Source: Sphagnum compactum (lineage: Eukaryota; Bryophyta; Sphagnopsida; Sphagnales). From it: a stretch of DNA of 64,000 nt. Positions 36,378 to 48,419 of this stretch are shown here, piece after piece. Each line of letters opens with the position of its first letter. Position 1 is the stretch's first letter. The DNA is taken from contig OZ234500.1 in assembly GCA_965153455.1 (NCBI GenBank), forward strand, positions 8,928,001 through 8,992,000. The letters run 5' to 3'. Both the position numbers and the translations under genes were made by a program. Under the pieces are notes generated by a model. The model saw only the letters and a program-made list of their open reading frames with translations. It searched no databases and was not told the origin of the DNA.

Positions 36378-37420
36378 CTTTTAGAAATCACTATTTTATA
36401 TTTTCTTTTGGTCAATAGGTTGTTGAAACAAATATCAAGATTCAACATGTAAATCCAAAGAAATTCATGATTACTATTCGTAAAGAAAAACTAAAAATAT
36501 TGACACAAAAGAAACCCAAAGAAATTTGTGATTACTACTTGTAAAGAAAAACAAAATGTATATACACAAAGAAAATCTTAGAATGCTAAAACTTACTACA
36601 AAACCAAACCTACTTTTTTTTTAAAATGATTACTAAAACCAGAAAGCATAAACATTTTTTTTTTTGCTTATAGTGTTGTTCCACTTTGTGGTTGCTAAAT
36701 GTTAAAAGTGTTTTCTGCCCTACTTAGTTTATCTTTCCTTTTTAATGTTATGACTAGTTTTTATTGAATTTCATCAATAGGTTGTTCAATTTTAACAGTA
36801 AAAACCCACCAAAAACTTTTTTTTTCCTGGTTTTTTCATTAGAAAAAACAATTTCAAGCATTGCATTCTCTTAACAAAAAGGAAAAATGTTTAAAAAATC
36901 TCAAGCAATCTTGATTCAAAAATCCCAAAACTTCTCCAAGAGTTACATCAAAATTAATGAAAAGGAATTCAAATCCTTTCAATTTAATGTACATACTAGA
37001 ATTTGATCGAGAATATCTAAATTTCCTGGTTGCTAATTCCAATATTTACAAGTTGAGTTATGTGGTAATGATGATTCTAAATTGCATCCAAGTACTTTCA
37101 AGTATTTTTGAGTTCCTAAGAAGTTTGCAATGCTAGGTTTTTGACATTGTTTTGAAACCTACCACTACCAACTAACCTCAAATTTTATTGGGTTCTATCC
37201 TTCAAATGTTGAATGTATTAAAATTTGATCTAGACCTCCATTACTTTGATGTTGGTTCTAAGAACACATAATATAGGTTGAAATGTCCAGTAATGATGAT
37301 ATTTCAAATAATTGCCAATCTAAATTCATAGTGAATACCTTGGAATAAAAGTGGGTCTTTCATATTGTTTTGAAATGTAAAACTAACAACTACCTTTTGT
37401 ATTATGTTTGATGTTGCTTG
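36378..37420. other. 5' untranslated side of the gypsy relic and intergenic sequence
   Basis: A local tandem duplication of about 65 bp occurs at 36,455-36,585 (AAATCCAAAGAAATTCATGA and AAACCCAAAGAAATTTGTGA, each followed by TTACTA...GTAAAGAAAAAC). No LTR boundary or primer-binding site could be fixed for the gypsy relic on this side. Confidence 0.4.
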
Positions 37421-39480
37421 TAGCTTCCTTTTTCAGGCTTCATTTTAAGCTTGCACATCCAAATGTGGAGATTTCACAACACACATTTAAGAGGTTGAAA
37501 CCTTTCTATGTAAAGCACCTGAAGGAAGGAATGCCTGTTGTTGTATTTGTCATTCACAAATGGAACAAATGCAATAGAACCTGAATAGTACGAGGGTAGA
37601 AACAAAGTTATTCGTTATGATTGTGAGTGTACATTTGAAGTTGTTTGTAAAACTCTTAGCATGGAAAGGGTGAATGAATGATGTGGTGTTGCCTCAATTG
37701 TGTATAAAGGTGTTACAAGCATTTGTTAATCGTGTGTCTGTCCAAAAGATCAATTTGAATAGTGGTACAAACATGATTATTTGATGGGGACATGTGAATT
37801 ATATGGACTAGATTTGTTGCCTTTGTGCCCATATGAAAACAACCCAGATCATGACTCTAAAGATGATGATTTCAATTTTAATTGGAGGCGATACAAAATG
37901 GTCACCACAGGTGTATCAAAAGCAAGGACAGATCAAAAATGCAACAAGGTCTGCCCAATTTGTAGCACCCCCAAAGTCTTCTCGAGGTTTTTTTAAAAAA
38001 TGTTGTAGGATTTTATCACCCACAATTATGTGGCCAAATGGCAAGAGAGCCAATTCAAAGAGTCATTACATTTACTACTAAAAAATTAAATGCTATCAGT
38101 CATAGATTTCACAAAAACTACACCTTTGCTGAGCAAAATGAAGTTCAAGAGGCACACTGGCATTCTTTGAATGTCACCATCTTGGTGCACATCACTTACC
38201 ATTTAAATCCAACATCAAATCTTGATAGGAAAGAGACGCAACTATTGAAAAAGATTCATTTTTATATTTCAAATGATGGTAAACATGACACCCTCATTGT
38301 CTAACACTATTTACTCTTACACTGGAACCACATGACAAGAGATTCATTTCTATATTTCAAATGATGGTAAACATGACACCCTCAGTGTCCAACACTGCTT
38401 ACTTTTACACTGGAACCACATGACATAGGGTGGTTTCACTCCCACACAACATTATGTTTGGTCTAATGGCTGTGTCGAACAATTGAAGTCTGCCTGACCA
38501 TTTTACTTTGTCTCTCGGTACTTAGAAGTTATAAGGGGACGTGGCATGTTATGGTTTTTTTTTGGGACTAGTCATGGGAAAGCGAAACACGATGGGGCAA
38601 GTGTTGTGGTGAAGCAAACGCTACAAGCATAACAATTGAACACACATGGGGCATTTGATGGGAAATGTTGAAGATGTGGTGAGTTTTTTTCAAGCAACCA
38701 AAACTAGTCGAGCTTTTTGTTCCTATCTAATAGCTACCTCAAATTCCCCTTTGAAAAGGGTTTTTTGGCATGTCAAGGTGGGTGATGTGGATTGTGACAA
38801 TGAATGGATAACATAGACTTTGACATGTACTCAAAAACTCCATTGTGTGGCATGTTGTTCAACAAGGAATCCAACCAAATTACACATTAGGAACCTCTCT
38901 TGCTTATGTGCATTTTGTTTGGATGAAGATTATGAAAATTGCATCTCCTCATAGCATGTTGAAAATTTGGTGAATTCATTTACTTGTGCTCACAAATCCT
39001 ACATACATCCAAAGTCTTGCTAAAGTAGCAAATGATGAGGATGAATAGGAGCATGGAGGCAATGGAGAAAATATTGTACATTAATTGGAGATTGGAGACA
39101 ATTTTGTTGTCAACGCAACTTTAGGTAATGAAGAGGATTGTGAGTTTTATGTTGCTTACTGTAAGAAACCTATCTTTGAAGTTGGTGCAAATGGGTTGAA
39201 CGATGATTGGGGAAATTCATTTGAGTTGGGATTTGTCATCATTGGAGGTTGCTATTATCAAAGATGGGCTATGAATGACAAAGTGGTAGCATGTCTTTTG
39301 TAAGCTTGCAAGATCAAGGCATTGCTTATTTTTTTCCGAACATCTTGTTTGTGCATCAAAATGTGTTATGCTTGTGGCTCGTCACCGTGTAGCAAGCATT
39401 ACACCGGTGTATCGCATGTCTTCAAAAACTATGATGCTCATCTGCGCTAACCTACCAAACTTGGAGGATGATTACTAATT
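37420..39480 (+). pseudogene. Decayed transposase-like gene of an uncharacterised plant family
   Basis: Pieces in all three plus frames together read as one protein: EISQHTFKRLKPFYVKHLKE (near 37,480), MGTCELYGLDLLPLCPYE (37,781), MVTTGVSKA, NYTFAEQNEVQEAHWHS (near 38,120) with VTILVHITYHLNP, HFYISNDGKHDTL, HYVWSNGCVEQLKSA (near 38,442), GTSHGKAKHDGASVVVKQ (near 38,566), FWHVKVGDVDCD (38,763), LSCLCAFC (38,898), then GDNFVVNATLGNEEDCEFY (from 39,094). From memory, large plant genomes carry predicted proteins with the same order and an SDGCAGQFKSA...GHGKGEWDGAGA core, resembling a DDE/RNase H-fold transposase. Here the putative acidic residues read N (SNG) and K (GKAK). Many stops and frameshifts. 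An 88-bp tandem duplication at 38,253-38,428 adds another break. Confidence 0.6.
38253..38428 (+). repeat. 88-bp tandem duplication inside the transposase-like relic
   Basis: Two adjacent copies begin GATTCATTT(T/C)TATATTTC at 38,253 and 38,341 and run through CACTGGAACCACATGACA. They differ at only a handful of positions. Because 88 is not a multiple of three, the duplication shifts the frame. Confidence 0.9.
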
Positions 39481-40920
39481 CAATACATGGCTACCCAAAA
39501 ATCTAGTCTTTGGCACACAAACAAAACTATCATACCTACTTCAATTTTGTTGCATATAAGAACCATAAACACTTTTTTTTTGTTGACTATGTGGACTGTG
39601 AGGTAATCATTGATCAATGTTTAGAATTTTTGCCCACATGATGCAAGAATTTATCTAGTTCTTGATCATGCTTTTATGTATTGGAAGGCAAAGTCAAGTA
39701 TAAATGTTATAAACCTACATGGAGATGAGCTATTTTCTTAAGTATCTAAAGGGGCATCTATCTTTTAATTATAGTTCAACTTTTTAGATATGGGGTGTTG
39801 GAAATACACATGGTTTCTATTTGGGGCACATTTCTAATTTGAAGAGGTTTGTATTCAGGTGTTAGGATAGAAATGAACCTAAAATCCTTTGTTTCATGTG
39901 TCACTGGAGTCTTGGGTCTAGTTGGGTTGAGTAATGTAATTTAATATCACTAAACCCTTAAGTTTTGTAAGTAATTGATAAGGCAGAGAGAATAAATTAT
40001 TGAGCCAATCCTAAATATTTCAACACCAAAGTAATACAAATCTTGAAGAACATTTAACTAACTATAAGCATTATAGAATATTATCTTAAACTATGGTTCT
40101 AAATTACATTTTGTACAAAGTTTAAATTGCCTAACCATTATGTGTTAGTGCGAGAGATCATTTTATATTACTTTTCCATTCCAACACCTTTTAATGAATT
40201 GTTGTAGTTGTACAAGAATGGAAATGCTTACATTCTTTTTTTTCATGTTTCTCAAGTTTGAAAGTAAAAGGCAAAAGAATTTTGATGGAAGTTTTCAAGA
40301 GGCTAACATGTTGTAGCAAATATGTTGTTAAAAGTTGATGATATGCTTATATCCATAAACTATTTATTCATTAGACCTTAATTGAAAATTAATATTATTC
40401 AAGCAAAATTGGGCACATGAATAGTTCTAAAACATATTTTAGAAAATGTGTGGCAAGCTCAACTCACACTCTCTTATAACTTTTATATATGATTATCATG
40501 CTTGGGAAAGACTTGTCAATAATATAGTGCAATATTTTTTTTGTGAGGGGCATTGGAAATTTTATTTCATATCATGTGTATGTATTGCTTTCGTCATCTC
40601 ATCGTCCTAGTTTTATTGAAAAACATTATGCTTTGATGATAGTTTTTATAGGATAAACTTTGTAATGCACGTGTAAATTCCATGACAAATATCCCCAATT
40701 TTGAAAAAATTATTCAAAAGATCAGCATTTGATCAATTTGAGATAAAACTAATCCTATATGTATGACTAACCAATTTTGAAAAGTTAAAATTTTATTGAG
40801 AATCAACAAGATTCTTTTCAAAATATTAAGCATGTCATAAAACTAATTAAGCATATTTAGCTTGCAGATCTTCAAATGCATATATCCATTTCCCCAAGAT
40901 TTCACTACTTGAAGTGCTTT
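39481..40920. other. Intergenic, no gene recognised
   Basis: AT-rich sequence following the transposase-like relic. It may include the 3' part of that element, but no terminal inverted repeats or target-site duplication could be identified. Nothing else could be supported. Confidence 0.45.
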
Positions 40921-40924
40921 GTGT

Positions 40925-41090
40925 AATTGCACTTAGAACCTGACGCACCCCCACACTCCTTGAAAGACTCGAATGCGAATCCAAAAGTGAAAACAACAGA
41001 AGAAGGAATTGGGGTATGCTCCCTAATTTGCAGTATTTTGAGGGTAAAAGGGAGTGCTGGAGCTCCAGGATGGGGATTAAGACAAGTGAC
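40925..41090 (+). repeat. Inverted-repeat copy C of a dispersed family
   Basis: Begins near GACGCACCCCCACACTCCTT and contains GTGAAAACAACAGAAGAAGG, ATTGGGGTATGCTCC and GTGCTGGAGCTCCAGGATGG. The same order of words, diverged, is present on the opposite strand at about 43,345-43,190. It lies directly upstream of the 41.4-41.9 kb repeat and may be part of the same element. Confidence 0.7.
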
Positions 41091-41384
41091 AAGCGGGTCA
41101 ATTATTCACACAAACTTGCATAAACTAACATCAAGTTGGTTAGTGCATGGTTGGAGCAATTTTGGTGCATGGACGAGCCATGGGCATACATAACTTACAA
41201 GACTCACCATGGCCTGAACTTGGGGGAAGCCACCACCTTCCCCCTTATAATATTCTCTATGCCTAGCCACAGGGCCTGCATCCAAATGTCATTTTGTCCT
41301 GGGACTCCCAAGTTGGGAGTCCCAAAAATCTTGAAACTAGGACTCCTGGGAATTTGGAGGCTCATAACTTTTTGTGTAGACCTC

Positions 41385-41860
41385 AGATTGAGGTGAGGTC
41401 TAAAGCAAAGTTGTAACCCTCATCGAGAGCTTTCCAATGATACATGACACGCCACCTAAAAGCAAGTAAATCAGGGCGATTTTCGACTCTTAGTGGTCGG
41501 GAGTCAAATTGACAACTTGACTCTCGGCCCTTCTTTCGGCCATAACTTGTGTTTTAAGTACTCAAATGGGACATGCGAGCCCATTTTAGACATTTACGTT
41601 CCAAGATCTTTCAAGTGGTGTAAGGAAATTTTTGATTTAATTAGTTTTGAATCGTGTAATTGCTCTTTAAATATTCGAGAGTCCATTAGGACTCCAATTC
41701 CCAAAGTGGGAACTCACTTGGGAGTGTGTGAGTTCATTCCCTCACACCCTCCTACACTCTCGGGAGCATGAAATGTGACTCCCAAGCTTCACTATTGGCC
41801 CGCACCTTTGCAAACCCTTACCTTGGTTGTGAGCCCAAGGTTGGGGTCGCGACAAAACCT
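41385..41860 (+). repeat. Inverted-repeat copy B of a dispersed family (possible LTR)
   Basis: This is the inverse of 31,334-31,830 with conserved blocks over about 470 bp, ending GGGGTCGCGACA near 41,854. The two copies are roughly 9.6 kb apart in opposite orientation, so they are not the two LTRs of one element. Two independent insertions of one family, or an inverted duplication, would explain them. The short plus-strand frames across it are not genes. Confidence 0.75.
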
Positions 41861-42955
41861 TATTATCATATGATACAACAATTATGGCCCAATAGTCATA
41901 ATGAAATAAAATAACTTTCAAGTGGATCTGAAACATGTATAACAATTATCCACCTAGTTTAGATCCCCCCGATTTATTTGCCACCTATTGATTTTCATTA
42001 CTTTGTTCCTTGCATTGCTTGCATGTTTTTTTGTTTTAGTTTACATGATAAAAAAACTCAAGAAATTCCTAGATTATTTCATATATATACTGTAGAATTA
42101 TGCATTATCCAAAATTACCAAATTGTTACAAAATTGGGCAGCTCAAAATGATGTTTGGATCATATATGGACAACCTTATTTTCAAATCAAATGAATATAA
42201 ACATTAGTCATATATTTATGCACATATATACAAATTGCATGAATTCTCATTTACTCCATTCCAAGTTATGTATAATAAATCCAAAAAAGTATTCTATAGG
42301 TTCACCTTTCGCTATGTGCAATTGAAACCAGATGTATAGCATGAGCAAGTGGCTATGAATATTTTGCCCGAGATTCAATTAATATATGACACTAACCATG
42401 TAAAATAAATCCAAAAAATTGGCTAGTAACAACAACTTGGATGTTCATTATCTCCCAACCCATGCTGGCAAATGCAACAAATTACAATCAAAGAAGTAAA
42501 AATTAGCAAGATCAAATGATCCTTAGCAGCCTACAAGCAATGTTTCATTCTTTCAAAGAGATCCAAAACCTATTTGCACATTGTCCAAAAAAGTAAAATC
42601 TAACATGCCTAGGCCACATGTATTCAACTTGTATTAAAAGTGTAGAACAAGGTTCCACTGCATTCCTAGGTTAAAATCAATGACTAAGCCCTTACAAAAT
42701 GTGCAAACGAAATGGCTATGATAGAGACAAATTATTCATATGGGTCATTCACTTGATATGTTTGGCCTTCTTTTTTTATTTTTGATCCACTATCTTCATC
42801 TTGGGAGCATTATTTTTCAAGATCTTGCTTTTCATCGTGCGAGTTTTCATGGAATTTGGAGTTGTCACCTTTGTCAAAATTTTGTTGCTTTTACTTTTAT
42901 GAGGCTTGTTGGATGGCTTCATGTTGGATGTACTTGTTGGTGACGGACATCCCTT
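41861..42955. other. Intergenic, no gene recognised
   Basis: No coding or structured feature was recognised between the two repeat segments. The words AAATAAATCCAAAAAA recur near 42,270 and 42,402, a minor local duplication. Confidence 0.45.
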
Positions 42956-43352
42956 TCAAGTGGAAACCATTACCTCAAGGTGCGCAATTTTTGCAACATT
43001 TTTAGCAACATGCTTTGTTTCAATTTTTTTCACCATCATAGGACGACCTAATGCACATTGACTTTGGACATGGTGATTGTGCAATCTCGTCTTCTGATCC
43101 AAAATCTTCAAATGGGTCCTCTTCATCCTCTTCATCACCACTACTATTGTCATCCTCTTCATCATGTTGCCTTTCTTCTTGCTGCTCAGCCTCTTCATCA
43201 TGTTGCCCTTCTTCTTGCCCCATCCCAAAGCTCCAGCACGTCCCTCTACCCCGAAGTGCTGTAAGCCAAGGAATATACCCCAACTCCTTCTTCTTCCATT
43301 GTTTTCACTTTCAGACACATTTAATCTTTTAAGGAATGTGGGGGTGTGTTAG
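42956..43352 (-). repeat. Inverted-repeat copy D with an acidic coding remnant
   Basis: The right part (43,352-43,190) is the reverse complement of 40,925-41,090. Continuing on the minus strand, a frame at 43,283-43,020 encodes a strongly acidic tract (EEGQHDEEAEQQEERQHDEE, then DDNSSGDEEDEEDPFEDFGS). Two imperfect copies of a GGCAACATGATGAAGAGG word underlie it. It looks like the disordered acidic part of a transposon-encoded protein, perhaps a gag. No host gene is evident. The overlapping Ser-rich plus-strand frames are the shadow of this tract. Confidence 0.5.
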
Positions 43353-44040
43353 TCGTAGTCACATTGCTTGAAGATCAACAAACAAATATTACAACCATTT
43401 AAGAGGGAAAAACCCATATTGAAATTAAAGTCCTTGTTGGGGAAATGTCAACTTTTCCCCTTGCAATAACCAATTAAAATAAAATGTTAATTACATCCCT
43501 GAAATAAACCAATTGCAACTAGGATTATTTTATTATCTATAGTGATATTTGTATTGTGTTATTATAAACATTTTAATCAACTAATAAAATGTTCATGTGT
43601 GATTTGTTGATTTCATTAATGATAGGGCACTATGAATATTCCAAACAATGATAACATTTGGGTTACCCCTATAATTGTTACCAATATTGAGGAGTTGCAA
43701 GGAAAAAAAAAAATTTACAACAAAATGAAATTGTTGGATAATAATTTTTTTAAAGAAAACAATACAATTTGTTAATGGTATGTTGTTTGATCACAAGAAT
43801 AAATCTTGTTTTTTTCCATCCCCACACATTATAACTGTTTTTTTATTTAACTACATTTTAATCACATTTGGCCATTTTAAGTTTATAAATGGCTTGTTGC
43901 ATTAGCTAATGTTCAATGTTGTTTATAGTTGTAACAATACTACATTGTTCACCTATGAGCGTAATTTGGACCTTGTTTTATTTTTTAATAATTTCAAATT
44001 GTTGATGTGGAAATTAAGGTAGCTTTTAATTTTAGTTACA
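43353..44040. other. Intergenic, no gene recognised
   Basis: AT-rich spacer between the acidic repeat and the 44.0-kb tandem array. Nothing supported. Confidence 0.45.
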
Positions 44041-44730
44041 TAATGCACTATAATGGGCTAATGGATTTTTAAACGTCTCTTCAATTATCAACATGGTACA
44101 TGAATTGAACCATCCACTTTTAACATATTGAAACCATTGTTCATGTGTTGCATTTTAAATTTACCATAATTTATTAAAACATATGTAATAACTCAAAACC
44201 TCAAATTTATGTTGGAATGAATTAGTGATTTTTTCCACATCTTTTCAATTATCAACATGTGTACACGAATCAAACCATTCACTTTTAATATGTTAAAATT
44301 ATTATTCATATGTTGCATCTTACACTTATTAGAATATATTGAAACACATGCAACTCAATGTTTTGTAATTATACTTGAATGGTTTAATGAGTTTTCTCAC
44401 ATCTCTTTATTATCAACATCTATACATGAGTTACATGAGTTAAATCATTCAATTTGAACTTATTGAAACCATTACTCAAATGTTGCATATTGCATTTATC
44501 AATATATATTGAAACACACACAACAACTTAAGGCTTCACATTTATATTTTGATAGATTAATGAATTTTGTCACATCTCTTAAACTATTAACATTTGCATA
44601 TGAGTTGAATCATTTACTTTGAATGTGTTAAATCCATTATTCATAAGTTGCATTTTGCACTCATCATAATTTTTTGAAATGGATGTATAAAATTTTGGCA
44701 AGTTTCACATTTATATTTGAATGGGTTACT
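44041..44730 (+). repeat. Tandem array of about 162-173 bp monomers (four copies)
   Basis: Each unit starts with a CACATCTCTT(C/A)AA-type word at about 44,073, 44,237, 44,399 and 44,572. It then reads ATTATCAACAT, a GAGTTGAA/CATTCACTTT segment, ATTCATA(T/A)GTTGCAT, and ends with TTATATTTGAATGG(G/T)TTAATGA. Steps are 164, 162 and 173 bp. The units are clearly diverged. A monomer near nucleosome length is typical of plant satellites, but four copies make this a minor or relic array. Confidence 0.8.
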
Positions 44731-47280
44731 GATTACGTCAAAATGTTTGTGCATGCAAATTCTAAAGTGCATGTAGACCTTTAAATCATAAATATTCAAT
44801 ATATTAAATTATTGTACATTTATCTAAATTAGAATATATGTTTTTCCCCAATTAGTTTTAAACATCATGGACAAGTTTTTATTATGAATGTTCATGATGC
44901 CACACCAAAAAACCCCCAAAATAATTACTATTTTTTTCGCAAATTTTTGGGTGTATGAGAAAAAATAACTTACATGTTAAAAAAAATTGACTAATTTTTT
45001 AAAAATTTGGGGTCATTATGTATATGTTGATTTAAAAATTTCAGTATTTTTAAATCATAAATATTTTTTTACTTTTACTTTTTATTTTATGTTTACCACG
45101 ATTTTGCATTTTTTTAGGTTTTTTTGTTACGAGTTTATGTTTAAATACTAGAAGTCAAATAAATGAATGAATTTAAAATGATGATCATAATAGTGACATC
45201 AATGATTTTTTCTAATCTTTTTATTTTTTCAATTTTGTGGTGTTGTTCAAAACATCCACAAAAAAATTTAGCTATGATTTGGTTATAAACCATATATGGA
45301 GATATAAAATTATTAAAATGTTTATATACTTTGGTTACAAGTCTTAGGACATGTCTTTCAAAATCCTAGCCTTCTTAAAAAAAATTGAAAGTTTTGGTTT
45401 TTCAATTTAAAAAACTTTTGTTGATGTTGACAACCCCTTTTTATGTTCACGAAATGGTGAAAATTCATCAATAGAAAAAGGTTACATCATTAGTATTTAT
45501 TTTAAATTGTTCAAAAATTTTAGATAAGGTTTATAATAATTTCAAAGATTGTTTTTTTTTTAATAATAAATTTGATATTGGAAATGTTTATGGGTTTAAG
45601 GTTGGAGTTATTATAATTATTTTAAATTTTTTGTTCATTAGGAATGCCTTCTTCTTCTTCTTTCAAATTTGTAATCTCAAATTTTTGGCTAAATTATTAT
45701 TTTTTTCCATTTTTCCTTGAATTTGCACTATTTTTTCCAAAATTTTCCCAAAAAGAATCACCAAGTTGTAAAACATCACCACTAAAAAATAATAATAAAT
45801 AAAGTTGGTTACCAAACAGGGGGGGGATCCAACTATCTATTGCAAATTTTTCATCAAATTATGTCATTTTTACTTTTACAAAGGAAACAAAGGTAATTAT
45901 ATATTCAAATTAAAAGTATGTTGTGATTTTTTTCAAAGATGTTAATTAATCATTTGTATTAATGTACGATTAATGTTGCTAAACAAATGTGGTTTTGAGA
46001 ATTAAATGGTTATATTGACTATTTAATCAATGTTTTTCTTGTGGCCATTTTCTACCAATTTAAAGGGGCAACAACGTCAACAAAATATTTTCTTAAACCA
46101 AAAATTGACAAATTCAAATATATATATATCATCAACTTTTTACAATAGGTTATAATAGGTATCCATAATATTGAAGGATTTAAACAAGTTTCTAACTCCG
46201 TAACTTGTCTATAGCCAAATGTGGTAAATATTGATTGTCATTTGACTAGCATTGCAAAAGTGAAAAATGAATTGTATCTAATTATATTGGGGAAAAAATA
46301 AATTTGCAATTCCTCAAAAAATGGAAATATATTTTACATAATGAAAATAACTTTTGTTAAAAATTTAATTAAGGCATTTTTGAGTTCACATTGAAATGAA
46401 TCACATTTACAAAGATTATAGTTCAATTTTAACCAAAAAATATATTTATTTATTTTATTTTATTTTTGACATGTTGTTTTAAGTTTTTTTACAATTATAA
46501 ATTATAATTATTTTTTAAAATACATTATTGAATAAGTTTCAAGATCATGTTTTCATTTTTAGCATTTGAATAAATTTTGAAACAAAAAATGTATGTTAAA
46601 GGTTGAGTTTCCTAAATGATTTCATGTTAAAAATAATAAAGTAATTTTCTTAAAATATCAAAGTGTTAAAATGATTTGGTGATGAAGACCTTGGTGCATC
46701 TCCACAAAGCAAACCTTGATGGATGGGTGCATTAATGTATATAATGTGTATTATACATTGATGTATCATGTACAAATGTAATATATAAACATGTACATAT
46801 CGTGATGGTGAATGGCGCCAAAAAACTTTATTGACAAAACCAAAATAATAATAATAATAATAATAACAAATTAAGAATAAAAAAATTATGGCATGATTTT
46901 TTTCACAGCATGGTTTGAAAAAAATACAGTTTGTGATTAACCAAAAGTAAGGTGTATGACACTTTAATCCACATCATATTAATTCACAACAACACATCTT
47001 GGGTTTTGCAACTTGCCTTTTATAACTATGTATTAGTTCAAAAGGACATTTGCAATAATGACTATTGAATTATTAAACCCATGTTATTTCACCCATTTAG
47101 TTTCAAAGGACATATAGTTACAAAGCCTAATCATTTTATCAACTAAAAATTTAAATTTCTTTTATAATATTGAAATTCCATGTCATCATTAACCTTGGTA
47201 TGATATGTAAAGTGCATGCCATGTCAACTTAGTTGTTTTATTAAACTAAATGTTATAAAAGACGTTTTAATAGATGGATG
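44731..47280. other. Very AT-rich intergenic sequence with an (AAT)n microsatellite
   Basis: No gene recognised. An (AAT)7 microsatellite lies at 46,844-46,866 and a G8 run near 45,820. Homopolymer T and A runs are frequent. Nothing else could be supported. Confidence 0.5.
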
Positions 47281-47289
47281 GCATGTGTC

Positions 47290-47576
47290 AAAATTTTATA
47301 AACACATTCAATTATAAGTCATCACACATGAACAAAGGTCAACCTAATCTAACCTAAATAGCTTAGCCAAAAGTCAACCTAACTTAGCCTAGCTCACCTA
47401 AAGGATACTTAACCTGGGTTAAAAACAAACCTTGGCCTCCTAGCTGAGTAGCCTAAACTAGACTACCTAACCTAGGTTCAATGGCCTAAATATCATAAGT
47501 TGCAAGAATAAGGATTTGAACCCTTGACCTCCACTTTGGGGTTTAACTCCTCATCCATTGCATTACCACATGTTTT
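47290..47576 (-). mobile_element. tRNA-derived SINE-like element, second copy
   Basis: On the minus strand the order is ATGTGGTAATGCAATGGATG (box A-like), AGTGGAGGTCAAGGGTTCAAATCC with box B GGTTCAAATCC near 47,522-47,512, a CCTAGGTTAGG-rich body, and an AT-rich tail with TTTGACACATGCC. The box B context GGTCAAGGGTTCAAA is identical to the copy at 9,000 inside the CACTA element, and the bodies share ACCTAGG-type words. The 3' limit is approximate. Confidence 0.55.
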
Positions 47577-47983
47577 TATACTACGTCTATTAAACACAAA
47601 ATTATAAATATCAAATTTTCTAGCCTCAAGTTAAATTACGCCACCCTAGGTTGACATAGGTCAAACTACCTACTACGTAGGATTAGTTTTTTTTTCTTAA
47701 ATTTTTTGGGTCCTTTTTTCACTTTCTCTCACTCCCCCACCACCAATACCCCCTTCCTTGGTTTCCTTCTCTTTCTTGTTGTAGTATTATTTTTTGGGGG
47801 GGAACTCTTAGGGAAGTTTAGTTGCTGTTTGGTTTGTTTTTAACTTCAAACCCTAATTTGTGCTGTGACTGGGGGCAAAATGGGAGAGAATGGATTGAAC
47901 CACTTTGAAGGCAAAAATTCTAGTGCTAGGGAAACCCCCAAGTATTTTAATTGCATTGATATGATGAATGGGCTTTCTCATTT

Positions 47984-48006
47984 TGTGTGTGTGTGTGTGT
48001 GTGTGT
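47984..48006 (+). repeat. (TG)n microsatellite
   Basis: A perfect dinucleotide run of about 11 TG units, likely polymorphic. The short frames that translate through it as alternating Cys/Val are not genes. Confidence 0.95.
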
Positions 48007-48419
48007 TTTTGGATGGAGTTATGCTCTTTTATATTCACGTTTTGCTTGAGTTGGATGGTGGGATCCTTTCAACTTTGTGTCATTCCAGTTATAATTCTTA
48101 AGAGATATGTATGTGTTGAAAAATTGGTGGAAATGTGTGCCTCTTCTTTTTCCTTTTGCATGGCATCAATTCCTTCAATTCTTTTTGGTCTTGATTGAGA
48201 ATTGAGTTTTGTGCTTTAGGGTTTGCCTTCTGATGATAAGGTTATTATCGCTTTGCAAGAAGAAGAGGGAAATTGGTCCTAGAGGCTTGATGAAGGTGGT
48301 GTTGAAACTTAGTGAAGGAAGTAAACATCCAAAAGAAGGTGATTAGGTGAGAGTTCTGGATGTCGGATTCCATTTGGGTACTACACATTGACTATGAGGA
48401 AGAAAGCTTGGAAATGGGT

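Noticed and set aside
43051-43352. Ser-rich plus-strand frames (runs of Ser, Cys, His)
   Set aside because: They are antisense shadows of the acidic Glu/Asp tract on the minus strand.
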